64,000 nt of DNA from AG1 sp035559775 (GTDB lineage: Archaea > Thermoproteota > Thermoprotei_A > Sulfolobales > AG1): positions 62,001 to 126,000 of the forward strand of contig DATMAU010000028.1 of the NCBI GenBank assembly GCA_035559775.1. The letters are read 5' to 3'. Both the position numbers and the translations under genes were made by a program. Below, one piece after another: positions 45,301 through 52,520 of the stretch (the stretch's first letter is position 1; every line of letters begins with the position of its first letter). The notes under the pieces are model-generated. The model did not search any database, had not been told where the DNA came from, and worked only from the letters and a program-made list of their open reading frames with translations.

Positions 45301-45911
45301 ACACAATCGAGATCTATGCCGACATAGTATTCGACTACAACCCACCCCTAAGAACCAATATCATAACACTCCTAACAGATCTAGAACCCCCAAGAACAAC
45401 CCTCAAGAACGTCAGGGTTGATGGAAAAACACTCAAAATAGAAGCCCAATGCACAGACACAGGATCAGGATGCGACGAAACCCTAATAACAATCAAAAGC
45501 CCAGCAGGAATCGAGAGGAACTTCGCAACAAACGCATCGACAGGATCTATAAGCCAAACAATAGATCTAAGCGATATAGAGCCAGGAAGCTACACAATAA
45601 CAATAATATCAAAAGACATAGCAGGGAATATAGAGAGTAAGAGCACACCAGACACAACAATAACAATAGAGAGGCAAGAAACAACAACACCAACAAAAAC
45701 AACAAAGACTACAACAACTACACCCACGTCTACGCCCACACCCACACAAACAACACAGGCAATAACAACAACACAGCCCCCAATACAAACACAGACAGCA
45801 AAAACCGAGGACGGAAAACCACCAATAGACATAATACTAGTAGTAATAGCGATAATCATAGTAGCAACTGGTATCGCCATATATATGGTTAGGAGGAAGA
45901 GGGTAGGGTAG
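39390..45911 (+). CDS. Giant surface-anchored protein (2173 residues)
   Basis: ATG 39390 has GAGGTGG just upstream. A signal helix spans about residues 8-35. The first half is beta-rich with many N-x-S/T sites, and a long helix-rich region lies around residues 1030-1830. Towards the end come beta domains, including an Ig-like one around 1980-2080 with the DIAGNIE motif of cell-surface repeats. Then comes a Thr/Pro-rich stalk and a C-terminal transmembrane helix followed by VRRKRVG. The architecture is that of an archaeal S-layer-associated or adhesive protein anchored outside the cell. No catalytic motif is seen. Base composition alternates between A/C-rich and G-richer blocks. It is monocistronic. 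Confidence 0.75.
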   Translation: MVSLASARPKIFSIVFLALLVTSFSYNLGFATISAADSLIKETLRVRKEVIIPLGRESYKPLDYIHRTLLYLEDPPRNISSLLGIIGKQDPEGKRLGWDLAIPLKDRKFIIIRAEILENKCYIYYILYNDYTDEVERSYIYQADPVLCSYDYGYYGSSKDRAGLSYVVLNNYTVALITRMPAFVGVVKPSWNNDPEFKRYFNERSVFVVFRVGDENPGARVIIPGYLWDAYGTRSGTANENIYYSSQLGYSAISVATLSPYIWIDTYYYVDVVSSVGADPSEARRHAGVGLFRVYDNLDIKIDLFRLVREDTQEFRGKVVRTSDGGYLLVGGGEGDSSRCRFYAAKINSSMKLEWLRNYYVNLTAYYEDLMDIASKTWGNNSEVYRLANRTYQEILKLPPSARAKLCGSFLFEEGAIQRTLIPADVNLPHVSEVRGSNGSILGYLIGTKLGGTPYGFGTYPEGYYYGYAAFMLDPRGNVVWNVLLSNAAGGQAYYLERLGSDLAVMGITGGTAYGPYGQFGLINLSSGVFTSSWYDPAVWDSIDFRAAASMILWGYGRAVETEDGDGYLYTDLGEWRFNDIFSGHGLEVGYARKSDLLAIFSNVKSFSFKKWVLSEEIPENIANISVRSYSPLVVGEDGATIPNTSYKITLSNPNILKIKHLGGGFKLESIFRYPQYLMPGYGSFRSLPTGANIDTRDSTIGGGALTGASSLFLTIVDLGSVKVGDEITYKIEGIKLTKLGRPLSEKILSGGFRDIQYSSEGFIILGGNLSKAGYKERFIFEVKLKPNAAGPRAYTVRLPAENLYPPNNPSEESPVTVLYGYRILFMGQVTNYVAITNYSSYNVSIKYAVSTAITSPPSIARVGVPTPYNFYITNIGNIEAVFIYAFLMPFYIRAQSVLGADLSMIPRDAEDGDMVALAAIKIPPGGMRTIQVIAVAPSSYIYEFNPNGSWRGFSISISGAGFANGYNPLPVQVATLPPDLWNNLTKKYGNNIPVLFNESIEIGLDLEEKFFDDLIDRWWSNSSEASKIVKDLALLEDSGTFGKKLAEAITSKLYRKQIWSYVEDFKRNGRPSGFYTSPLDIVREETVYRYNSVLDKNPELLATSRGSRVPINIEMIIEVSQSYSFMQLLSKAVSPKYSYIPVAIENAPQSASLQTPQQGVGSATTISHLSLGSAFKSLSSIALQSQGQGSTVIGYMDAMTKNCLDLYARLGINTALLSPEEIRRLNEILKNLPIYQDPDALARYLVDKILSAIFSKRAKLVEKYGTADPSLILQMALERLKTNPNDPVARDMVNEAIDLLKSTSLENQLYNLLKGTPIFVQATAQGLDEAAKTPLMGLLTGILSSALDTVLVSYLDNSGVSAVLARYGIYVGGSEYAYKGDPGVILYNMASIGIALYDLGSFAKSLPEDLVKAGTMYTASTKGIAVQFGKLADELDLSNTRILSVNEISINSLEDSLIKILSQREWGEGSEAILKSIFSEAAATSQLKDLKKVGDKKVVSKNGYEIFEQSLKKAKGNIIIDVRSSGGVESAGGFTITLSRQADDTPTISIVSSSSVAKTVEIDGDTIKLSDITIYKSILPGPKKEIIPYAYSQSADTFFISAEEVKDYVKYIKSSDPNYRKIKYLMDKLGENKMTAISQYLDFLRKEGKVDNYAIEALKFYGFYKKLLSLDQSMIPPELLKAFRDKYGDKGWEEVFQSLMIGGNFKEILDWGSRLGLSPDKINIKTLSNKDISNLVKTLTSSNDLGSIDALDPAELAKKAYETQSSLDQLGSSLEALTNNPLLSGGDVNAYISLLKAAANYRGKTLEDCAKHKQAGKEGDTVNLRIGDNIYTLKIARDPDKAPISSSPVRIIASRDPNQVSVTPDRFIRLPGQELNILAEFENYANASAEAVNVTVNLVIKGPVDPRSVDVVDVSRRDAYISWSMNISSGSIVYRIIFENINLPPNKKPPEGQGWVLFKAKTLDSIKTGDTIEIYADIVFDYNPPLRTNIITLLTDLEPPRTTLKNVRVDGKTLKIEAQCTDTGSGCDETLITIKSPAGIERNFATNASTGSISQTIDLSDIEPGSYTITIISKDIAGNIESKSTPDTTITIERQETTTPTKTTKTTTTTPTSTPTPTQTTQAITTTQPPIQTQTAKTEDGKPPIDIILVVIAIIIVATGIAIYMVRRKRVG

Positions 45912-45958
45912 GGCTATTCTTACAATGCTTTTTCTCTCCCTATATATTATTTTATTTG

Positions 45959-46042
45959 GCGGGGGTGCCCGAGCGGGTCAAAGGGGGCGGACTTAAGATC
46001 CGCTGGCGTAGGCCTGCGTGGGTTCGAATCCCACCCCCCGCA
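45959..46042 (+). tRNA. tRNA-Leu (anticodon TAA)
   Basis: The acceptor stem GCGGGGG pairs with CCCCCGC at 46035-46041, with A as discriminator. The anticodon arm GCGGA CTTAAGA TCCGC gives TAA. A long variable arm fits class II, and the T arm is GTGGG TTCGAAT CCCAC. No intron, and CCA is not encoded. It is about 60 bases upstream of cysS. Confidence 0.96.
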
Positions 46043-46101
46043 CTATAGGTTGGTTAGGCTTGTGACTTTCTGGATATCTAGTAGTTATTCTCTGAAGCTA
46101 T

Positions 46102-47568
46102 ATGCTAATATGGCTTTTTGCACTATATAGTCTCCGGTGGGGCTTACTGAGGCTCTATAACACTCTTACCAAGCGTGTTGAGGAGTTTGTTCCATCTTCT
46201 AGGGGTTATGTTAAGACTTATTTCTGCGGTCCTACTCCTTATGATTATTTCCATCTGGGCCATGCTAGGGCTTATGTTTCGTTCGATATTCTTAAGAGGT
46301 TTTTGATGGCTAGGGGCTATAGTGTTATCCATGTGCAGAATATAACGGATATTGATGATAAGATTATAAATAGATCCAGAGAGCTCGGGATCTCTTGGAG
46401 AGAGCTTGCGGATATCTATACGAAGGATTATCTAGATGCTATGAGGCTTCTCAGGATCTCTATAGATCTTCACCCAAGGGTTACTGACCACATAGGCGAT
46501 ATCATAGCATTCATCCAGGGGCTTATAGAGAAGGGACACGCGTATGTTGCTAAAAGCGGCTCGGTATATTTCGATGTCTCAACATATCATGACTATGGGA
46601 GGCTAAGCGGTAGAGGTTATTCCGAGGAGTGGAGGCAGGAGGAGGAGTATCTTGCTGAGAAGAGAAACCCGTATGACTTCGCATTATGGAAGGCCGCAAA
46701 GCCTGGGGAGCCCTATTGGGAGTCGCCATGGGGGCGTGGAAGGCCTGGATGGCATATTGAGTGCAGTGTTATGAGCTCTAAATATCTTGGGAACGAGATC
46801 GATATACACGGCGGAGGCCAGGATCTGATATTCCCACATCACGAGAATGAGAGAGCTCAGAGCGAGGCTTATTTCGGAAAATCCCCATGGGTTAGGCATT
46901 GGTTCCATGTCGGCTATCTAACGATCTCTGGCGAGAAGATGAGCAAGAGCCTTGGCAATATAGTTACATTTAAAGAAGCTGCCTCTAAATGGGGTGCTGA
47001 GGTTATAAGGCTATGGATAGCCTCTGCAAGCTATAGGAAGAGTCTTGATTATAAGGAGGAAGCCCTTGAACAGGCAAGAATAATATATAGAAGAATTGTC
47101 GATGCCCACCAGCTCCTCAGATCCATAGTTAGGGAGAGAGGGGTTGAGCACAGCTTGGGTGAAAAGGATATAGAGGTCTGGATGAGAATATCGAGAACAT
47201 GGGAGGGTTTCCTAACAGCATTGGAGGACGATCTAGACACACCAAGGGCTATGACCGGCCTCCACGAGCTCTTATCGATAGTCTATAGCAACGTGATCCA
47301 GCGGGATAGCGGTTCCCTAGCTCTCAAAGCCCTCTCGGTGCTTGAGACGATGGACAAGATCCTAGACGTATTACCAAAACCTGAGCAGAGATCTGTGCTT
47401 ACAAACATAGATCCTGAGGATCTTGTGAGACTCCTGGTCGAGGTGAGACAAAGGCTTAGGCAGAAGAAGATGTACGAGGAGTCAGACTGGATCAGGGAAC
47501 AGATGATGAAGCTAGGCATAAAACTCCTCGACGAGAAGGATAAGACTAGGTGGGTTTATACTTCCTAG
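46102..47568 (+). CDS. cysS: Cysteinyl-tRNA synthetase
   Basis: The 488-residue class Ia enzyme charges tRNA-Cys. It has the zinc-ligand CGPTPYDYFHLGHARAYVSF region with HLGH, the GWHIECSVMSSKYLG and HHENERAQSEA zinc ligands, and an intact GEKMSKSLGN loop. The protein core starts at LRLYNTLTKRVEEF. The upstream 16 residues from ATG 46102 are hydrophobic and atypical, and no ATG, GTG or TTG lies closer. GGTGGGG lies just before a CTG codon at 46147. The true start is therefore uncertain. Its end overlaps the convergent gene at 47546 by 23 bases. Confidence 0.93.
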   Translation: MLIWLFALYSLRWGLLRLYNTLTKRVEEFVPSSRGYVKTYFCGPTPYDYFHLGHARAYVSFDILKRFLMARGYSVIHVQNITDIDDKIINRSRELGISWRELADIYTKDYLDAMRLLRISIDLHPRVTDHIGDIIAFIQGLIEKGHAYVAKSGSVYFDVSTYHDYGRLSGRGYSEEWRQEEEYLAEKRNPYDFALWKAAKPGEPYWESPWGRGRPGWHIECSVMSSKYLGNEIDIHGGGQDLIFPHHENERAQSEAYFGKSPWVRHWFHVGYLTISGEKMSKSLGNIVTFKEAASKWGAEVIRLWIASASYRKSLDYKEEALEQARIIYRRIVDAHQLLRSIVRERGVEHSLGEKDIEVWMRISRTWEGFLTALEDDLDTPRAMTGLHELLSIVYSNVIQRDSGSLALKALSVLETMDKILDVLPKPEQRSVLTNIDPEDLVRLLVEVRQRLRQKKMYEESDWIREQMMKLGIKLLDEKDKTRWVYTS

Positions 47569-47854
47569 TCCTCTTCTCCTTAGTAGTTTTCCTAACACTT
47601 TCCTCGAGATCGGGGTTTTCACCCATAATCTCTAGGGGGAAGTCATCCTCGGAAACCAGGTTCTTCTCCCTCAGAAACTCCACCATATATTTTATATCGA
47701 CGGAATCCAGCTTAACAGGATCCACATGCCCCCCAAACCTGGTGCTAAGCCACCTGATAAACTCGTCCAGAAGACCGGCATCAACTATTATAGAGATCAA
47801 ATCCTCCTTGACCATACTCTTGAGCCTGGTGTCATCCGGCAATACAGGCACCAA
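47546..47854 (-). CDS. Small acidic/basic protein of unknown function
   Basis: The 102-residue protein is mainly helical (LKSMVKEDLISIIVDAGLLD, IKYMVEFLREKN) with a basic tail KTTKEKRTRKYKPT. The start is TTG or the next GTG, where GGTG makes the exact choice unclear. It has no membrane segment or metal motif and I recognise no family. It may be a small DNA- or RNA-associated protein given its tail, which is inference. Confidence 0.5.
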   Translation of the reverse strand: MVPVLPDDTRLKSMVKEDLISIIVDAGLLDEFIRWLSTRFGGHVDPVKLDSVDIKYMVEFLREKNLVSEDDFPLEIMGENPDLEESVRKTTKEKRTRKYKPT

Positions 47855-47907
47855 CCTTTAAGATAAAGCCTTGGAGGGATAAATAGGTTTTCGAAAGATC
47901 CTTCCAT

Positions 47908-48144
47908 CTACCCAGGGATCAGCGACGATAGGAGGATCAGAACTAATCCTAGTGAGAACATGACCAAGGCGAAATAGTGCGGCTTTAACTTTAACGCATA
48001 AACTCCAAACTTGTATGCACCATAGATTGTGTATGAGATCATGACAGCCCCAACTATGACTAGCCCTGCATATAGCATTATATCTCTTGCACTGGACAGC
48101 GCTTTAACAAACGAGCCCAGTATATTTATTATCTCAGAGGACAT
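47908..48144 (-). CDS. Small two-helix membrane protein
   Basis: From ATG 48144 the 78-residue product has two hydrophobic helices (LYAGLVIVGAVMISYTIYGAY and YFALVMFSLGLVLILLSSLI, given in part). GGTGGAGG upstream lies about 11 bases from this ATG and only 2 bases from a TTG, so the start could be slightly longer. The family is unknown. It follows the gene at 47546-47854 on the same strand but upstream of it, and the 53-base gap allows one transcript. Confidence 0.5.
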   Translation of the reverse strand: MSSEIINILGSFVKALSSARDIMLYAGLVIVGAVMISYTIYGAYKFGVYALKLKPHYFALVMFSLGLVLILLSSLIPG

Positions 48145-48459
48145 CAACAGCAATACCTCCACCCACTATTATCATCAGAGAGAGATCTGTATAAAAGCTC
48201 GCCCCCACATACTATTCATGGGATGATGAAGGTTAAAAGCGGTGAGTGGTGAGCTAGCCCAGCATCCTGATAGATGAAATAAAATAATATTGGCAAATAT
48301 TACGGGGTATAACTGTTTGACCTGAATATTAATAAATGATAAACATTCATGGCTTTAACATCGCTACATAGGTATGGTATATAGAGATCCTTATTGGTTT
48401 GCGGATCTTTGCTAAGTCAACAGCGCGTAACTCCTATCTATTATGAGATCATCTTCCAG
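48145..48459. other. Intergenic stretch, no gene seen
   Basis: AT-rich sequence upstream of the small membrane gene with no supported coding frame or RNA fold. Confidence 0.4.
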
Positions 48460-48585
48460 AGGGATTGAAGCGATGCTCCCAACACCCAGAGGAGTCGAGG
48501 ATTCAATATCGAAAACGACCCACCTCCAAAACAGCATCAAAAGCTGCAAACCCTCCTCAGAGTATCAAAAATAAAACGGCTCTAT
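48460..48585 (-). repeat. Dispersed structured-RNA repeat, copy E (decayed fragment)
   Basis: Two separate pieces match the family in the same order: a TTGAAGCGATGCTCCC-like piece equivalent to the GGAGCAATGCTCCC hairpin region, and CCTCAGAGTATCAAAAATAA, equivalent to CCTACGAGTATCAAAAAGAA near the left end. The interior and the right end are lost. This shows that the family is old enough in the genome to decay. Confidence 0.5.
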
Positions 48586-48940
48586 AGTATAATTGTTATT
48601 AGGTGTATGAGGAGGAATCCGGGATCTGAGTATGTGATGAGCAAAATACTCGCTGATCGTCTGACCGTTGTCAGAAGGATGTTACAATGCTCCGCCCAAT
48701 ACCTATGAGGCGGTGGGTGATATATCCATATGACTGTGTTGATAAACCGATCTCAAGATAATGCTGAGCTCAGCATTATGTGTGGCTGGTTGGGCTCTTC
48801 GATTACAACGCTGTATATTATTGGATCACCGCAAGATCTGCATAATGAGCTGTAATGTTCAATCGACTTGAGGCTTGTTGATAGAAAGGATATATTGAGC
48901 TATAGTCTTTCATATATTTGGTCAGGCCCTGTAAGGGTGT
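48586..48940. other. Intergenic stretch with a 22-bp palindrome
   Basis: No gene is supported. A perfect 22-base inverted repeat, ATAATGCTGAG/CTCAGCATTAT, occupies 48758-48779. A GTGATGA ... CTGA pair near 48634-48656 has no second box set and is not called as a C/D RNA. Confidence 0.45.
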
Positions 48941-48946
48941 GTTTTC

Positions 48947-49759
48947 TTGGATGTCCAGGTGTATGTAATATATATTGTGGCTACGGCTGCATCGATAATG
49001 CTCTATGTGATATCCAGCGTGACTTTGTTTAAGCAGCTGGCAAGGGTTCTTGGGAGGGAGATGCTGATCGTGTTAAGGATAGCCATGATCCTGCTCTCGA
49101 TCTCTGTCTTCCTGGCATTCACCTCGTATCTCTATGGAGCCCACGAGATCTTTGTTCTAATATTCACTCTCTTCATAATAAGTTTCCTCGTGATTGTTAT
49201 GGGTGCTAGGCATGTGCTCGAAGAATATGTTACCGGGATCTTTGCATCAAAAGCCTATGACCTGAGGGTTGGTGACTATATAGAGGTAGGCAGTATAAGG
49301 GGATATATAACTGCTCTGGATGACACCTCAATAATAATAAAAGATTCCAGAAAAGGTCTTATCCACATACCATACACGATGGTTACCCACACACCATTTA
49401 AGAGAGTTAAGCCTGAGGAGGGCTATGAGATCAGGATCCAAGTGTTCTTACCACACGAGATCGATGTGGAGAGGATCTTAGAGGATGCTAGGAAGATAGC
49501 GAGAGAGCTAGGGCTTGACGATGTGAGGGCTGATATAGAATCTATAGAGAGGTCTGGCGTGGTGATGCTTGTGAGGGGGCTTACAAGAGATCCTAGGAGA
49601 GAGGACGAAATCAGGTACTCGATCCTAGATAAGCTATATAGAAGCCTTAGACTCTCTACGCCTCGTATAGATAATAAGCCCGAGGAGAAGCCAGAGCCCA
49701 AGGATCCAGAGAAAACTCCACTTAACAATAATGTTGAAGACCAGTCCAGTAAAAGTTAA
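48947..49759 (+). CDS. MscS-like small-conductance mechanosensitive channel
   Basis: The 270-residue protein has three membrane helices followed by an MscS-type beta domain (VLEEYVTGIFASKAYDLRVGDYIEVGSIRG, given by the segment ending VGSIRG), with the family's LRVGDxI signature and DTSIIIKDSRKGLIHIPY. A charged Pro/Glu-rich tail follows. Such channels release solutes on osmotic downshift. Start is TTG with GGTGTG upstream. Its last 126 bases overlap the end of the convergent permease gene. Confidence 0.82.
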   Translation: MDVQVYVIYIVATAASIMLYVISSVTLFKQLARVLGREMLIVLRIAMILLSISVFLAFTSYLYGAHEIFVLIFTLFIISFLVIVMGARHVLEEYVTGIFASKAYDLRVGDYIEVGSIRGYITALDDTSIIIKDSRKGLIHIPYTMVTHTPFKRVKPEEGYEIRIQVFLPHEIDVERILEDARKIARELGLDDVRADIESIERSGVVMLVRGLTRDPRREDEIRYSILDKLYRSLRLSTPRIDNKPEEKPEPKDPEKTPLNNNVEDQSSKS

Positions 49760-50950
49760 GGGAATGCCGAAGAGAGCTGTCACCGGGATCCCTCTAACCC
49801 TAGGGCTTGTGAAACCCCCATACAGCTCTCCCCTCCTTGAGATCATCAGAAGCGATATAGAGACCACAAGATAGTTGAACAGAGACCCTATCGCGTATAC
49901 CTCAAGTATAAAGCTAACCTCGCCCGGTAGTATAAAGAGGAGTGATATTATGAAGACGATTGTGAGAGATACATAGGGGGTTCTGAACCTTGGGTGGAGC
50001 CTCACCATAGGCTCTGGTACCAGGTTTTCGTGTGATAGTATATATGCTAGCCGTGAAAAAGATATATATCCTGCGAGAGAGGCTATGAGCATTATTACTG
50101 CTATATCTAGAACCACAAGCGGTTCTACAAGCCATGATATGTAAGGCGTCTCTCTAGCTATTAATAGCAGTGCTAGTGATGGCTCTGCCATGAGATCTTT
50201 ATAGGAAACCCTGCTCATAAGTATAGCTATAAGGGGTAAGCTGTAGAGAACACCTATAGCCGCTGTGAGGAACGCTGCTCTTGGAACCTGTACTAATGGT
50301 TTCCTAGCCTCCCCAGCTAGCTGGCCTATTGCATCCACACCAGTAAACCCCCTTGACGCGAGGGATAGGGCTACTAGGAGATCCATGGGTTTTATACTAT
50401 CCCACCTATAGTGGGGAGGCTCTGCAACTGTACCGGCTATGATGTTGAAGCTTATCAGCAGAATACCGATCACTGTGAAGTCTATAATGACTATAGCGAG
50501 GGCGATCCTGGCGCTCTCCCTTATACCGATCAGTGTTAATATATATAGTATTAGTGATAGCACTATCGCAAGCACTTGGGGAGGCATGTTGGAGATGCCT
50601 AGATACGTGAGCACATAGTTTGAGGCATCTAGCGTGCCATAGCTAACCATTATCGCCTGGTCTATCATCAATAACCATGATGAGAGAAATCCTAAACCTC
50701 CCCCCATAGCGTGTTTAGCGTATAGGAAAGAACCACCAGCTTCAGGGAATCTCGAGCCCACCTCGCCATAGGCTATTGCTATAGCTACCATCAACGCAAC
50801 AGCATAGATAACAACGAAAAAAGCTTCCCTACCGCTGTAGAGGGCTATAAAACCCAGGGTTAGATAGAAAGTTGACTGGAAATCAGCATGGACTAAGGAA
50901 TACATATCAAGGGTTCCTAGTTCTCTTCTAAGCCACTCCCTCTTACTCAC
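49634..50950 (-). CDS. APC-superfamily amino acid permease
   Basis: The 438-residue protein has about 12 helices and the APC consensus, including AIAYGEVGSRFPEAGGSFLYAK (the family's helix 2-3 region, quoted by its ends) and SRGFTGVDAIGQLAGEARKP in the helix 6 region. Transport of amino acids or amines with H+ or Na+ is expected. It overlaps by 4 bases the upstream RCK-domain gene, which may gate it, and its C-terminus overlaps the mscS-like gene in the opposite direction. Confidence 0.87.
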   Translation of the reverse strand: MSKREWLRRELGTLDMYSLVHADFQSTFYLTLGFIALYSGREAFFVVIYAVALMVAIAIAYGEVGSRFPEAGGSFLYAKHAMGGGLGFLSSWLLMIDQAIMVSYGTLDASNYVLTYLGISNMPPQVLAIVLSLILYILTLIGIRESARIALAIVIIDFTVIGILLISFNIIAGTVAEPPHYRWDSIKPMDLLVALSLASRGFTGVDAIGQLAGEARKPLVQVPRAAFLTAAIGVLYSLPLIAILMSRVSYKDLMAEPSLALLLIARETPYISWLVEPLVVLDIAVIMLIASLAGYISFSRLAYILSHENLVPEPMVRLHPRFRTPYVSLTIVFIISLLFILPGEVSFILEVYAIGSLFNYLVVSISLLMISRRGELYGGFTSPRVRGIPVTALFGIPLTFTGLVFNIIVKWSFLWILGLWLLLGLIIYTRRRESKASI

Positions 50951-51585
50951 TGGGTCAACAACTCTCTCAACTTATCGATATTACCGACAGCTATGAACAT
51001 ATCGCCCTGCTGGATCTCTTGCTCGGGATCTGTGATCGTGTTATCACCCCTAATGATAGTCACACTGATTCCGTATTCATTCTCTGCCTCTCTGATCGTT
51101 TTCCCCAATAATCTTGAATCAGATGTTATATGAAGAGAGAGAACAGATATGGAGCCCTCTAATAACACGATCTTGGCGAACCTTAGCTTCAGTATCCTGT
51201 TGAGCTCCTCAAGGATCTTTCTAGCGACATTGATAGGGATCATACCATCGCTCTCAGCCTTCTTCTCAGCCTCAGAGCTCCTTACAATGGCTAATACGAT
51301 AGGCACACCTCTGGATCTAAGGATCTTGCCAACACTGAGGTTTAGATCATCATTGGGAGACATGGCTATCGCTAGCTCGACCTCACCTAAAACACTTTCC
51401 AGATCTTCTCCTATAAGCCCGTCAACTAATAGATGTATGTAAACGGGTTTTCCTAGATACTTCTCTGCGTCGTTTTTATTTGTAAGTATGTGGACTGTGT
51501 AACCATTGCTTATTAATAGATCTATAAGACGATCCGAAGATTCATCACCACTACAAAGGATCAAAGCCCTGCGAGCCAGACCCAT
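50947..51585 (-). CDS. RCK (TrkA-N/TrkA-C) regulatory protein paired with APC permease
   Basis: The 212-residue cytoplasmic protein has an N-terminal Rossmann-like RCK_N half with altered glycine loop (ALILCSGDESSDRLIDLL) and AMSPNDDLNLSVGKI, then an RCK_C half ending DNTITDPEQEIQQGDMFIAV, the ligand-binding signature of TrkA_C. Such subunits regulate potassium channels and transporters. Here the only adjacent membrane gene is an APC permease, with a 4-base overlap that implies a joint complex. Confidence 0.8.
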   Translation of the reverse strand: MGLARRALILCSGDESSDRLIDLLISNGYTVHILTNKNDAEKYLGKPVYIHLLVDGLIGEDLESVLGEVELAIAMSPNDDLNLSVGKILRSRGVPIVLAIVRSSEAEKKAESDGMIPINVARKILEELNRILKLRFAKIVLLEGSISVLSLHITSDSRLLGKTIREAENEYGISVTIIRGDNTITDPEQEIQQGDMFIAVGNIDKLRELLTQ

Positions 51586-51850
51586 TAGCTCTTTTTCCCA
51601 GAGTAGTTTTTATAGAACGGTTATATGAGCTTTATAGCCGGGAGACAGCCTAGCGTAAATAGACTATACACTGTGGTTATGATCTGCAAGAGAAGTCTAG
51701 TGGAGAAACAGCTATACAGACTATGACTCTATGGCACTTTTACATAGAATCGTAATAGACCAGCTTCTTATCAGGATCCACAGCCCAGGGGTTCTTTAAT
51801 ACATGTGACTCAATAGGAGTTCTTTATTAATAGATATAGCTAGCATAGAA

Positions 51851-52489
51851 GTGGTGGGGAAGCTTTTGAGCTCCGGATTCGATGTGGTATCGATACTATA
51901 TAAAGTAAGGAGAGAGATGCGTGAGGAGAGGAAGAGGGAGCCCCATATCTATTGGATCACGGATCTTGTTAGATGCCCGCTCAAGAGGGAGTATGAGGAG
52001 ATCTACCCGGAGATCTCTCTGAGCTCTATTTTCTCTCCCAGCGCGATAATGGGTGATCTAATACACATAGGGATCGAAGAGATCTTTAGGAGAGAGCTTG
52101 ACAACGCGGTTGTATTGACAGAAGTTGAGGGTTCGAGGAGGCTCTCAATACCCGAGAAGGGGGATGTGGAGGTGAGGGGTAGGAGCGATGTTATCATAGA
52201 GGTTGGGGGAACAAGGTTTGGTGTTGAGATAAAAAGCGCTAGGAGCGATACCAAGATCCCGTTGGAACACCATATAGACCAGGTGCGTCTTTATAACTGG
52301 CTTTTCAATCTTAACCTAACATATCTAGTGTATATCACCCATGAGAGGATAACCCAGTACCCTATCGATCAAAGGGCAACAGAGGAAGAGGTTATATCGA
52401 GAATAATGTCTAAGAACTATCCTAGATACCAGTGGGAGTGTAAATATTGTGACTACGCCGTACTATGTCCTTTCAAAAAAACATGGTAG
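51851..52489 (+). CDS. Cas4-like PD-(D/E)XK nuclease with Fe-S cysteines, stand-alone
   Basis: The 212-residue protein has RSDVIIEVGGTRFGVEIKSA, with Asp and E-x-K of the nuclease core, and four cysteines, one in LVRCPLK and three in WECKYCDYAVLCP, which fit the Cas4 [4Fe-4S] layout. No CRISPR array or other cas gene is nearby. It could be a genome maintenance nuclease or a lone Cas4. GTG start. It appears to be transcribed alone. Confidence 0.8.
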   Translation: MVGKLLSSGFDVVSILYKVRREMREERKREPHIYWITDLVRCPLKREYEEIYPEISLSSIFSPSAIMGDLIHIGIEEIFRRELDNAVVLTEVEGSRRLSIPEKGDVEVRGRSDVIIEVGGTRFGVEIKSARSDTKIPLEHHIDQVRLYNWLFNLNLTYLVYITHERITQYPIDQRATEEEVISRIMSKNYPRYQWECKYCDYAVLCPFKKTW

Positions 52490-52520
52490 CAAGGTCTTCG
52501 AAGGATTTGGAGAACACACT

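Noticed and set aside
45590..45880. Antisense frame rich in Val/Ile/Gly opposite the Thr-rich stalk
   Set aside because: It results from reading ACA/CCA-type codons of the surface protein backwards. There is no start signal.
48634..48660. GTGATGA ... CTGA as C/D box sRNA
   Set aside because: Only one C/D-like pair occurs, without C' or a well-placed second D box, and no promoter is evident.
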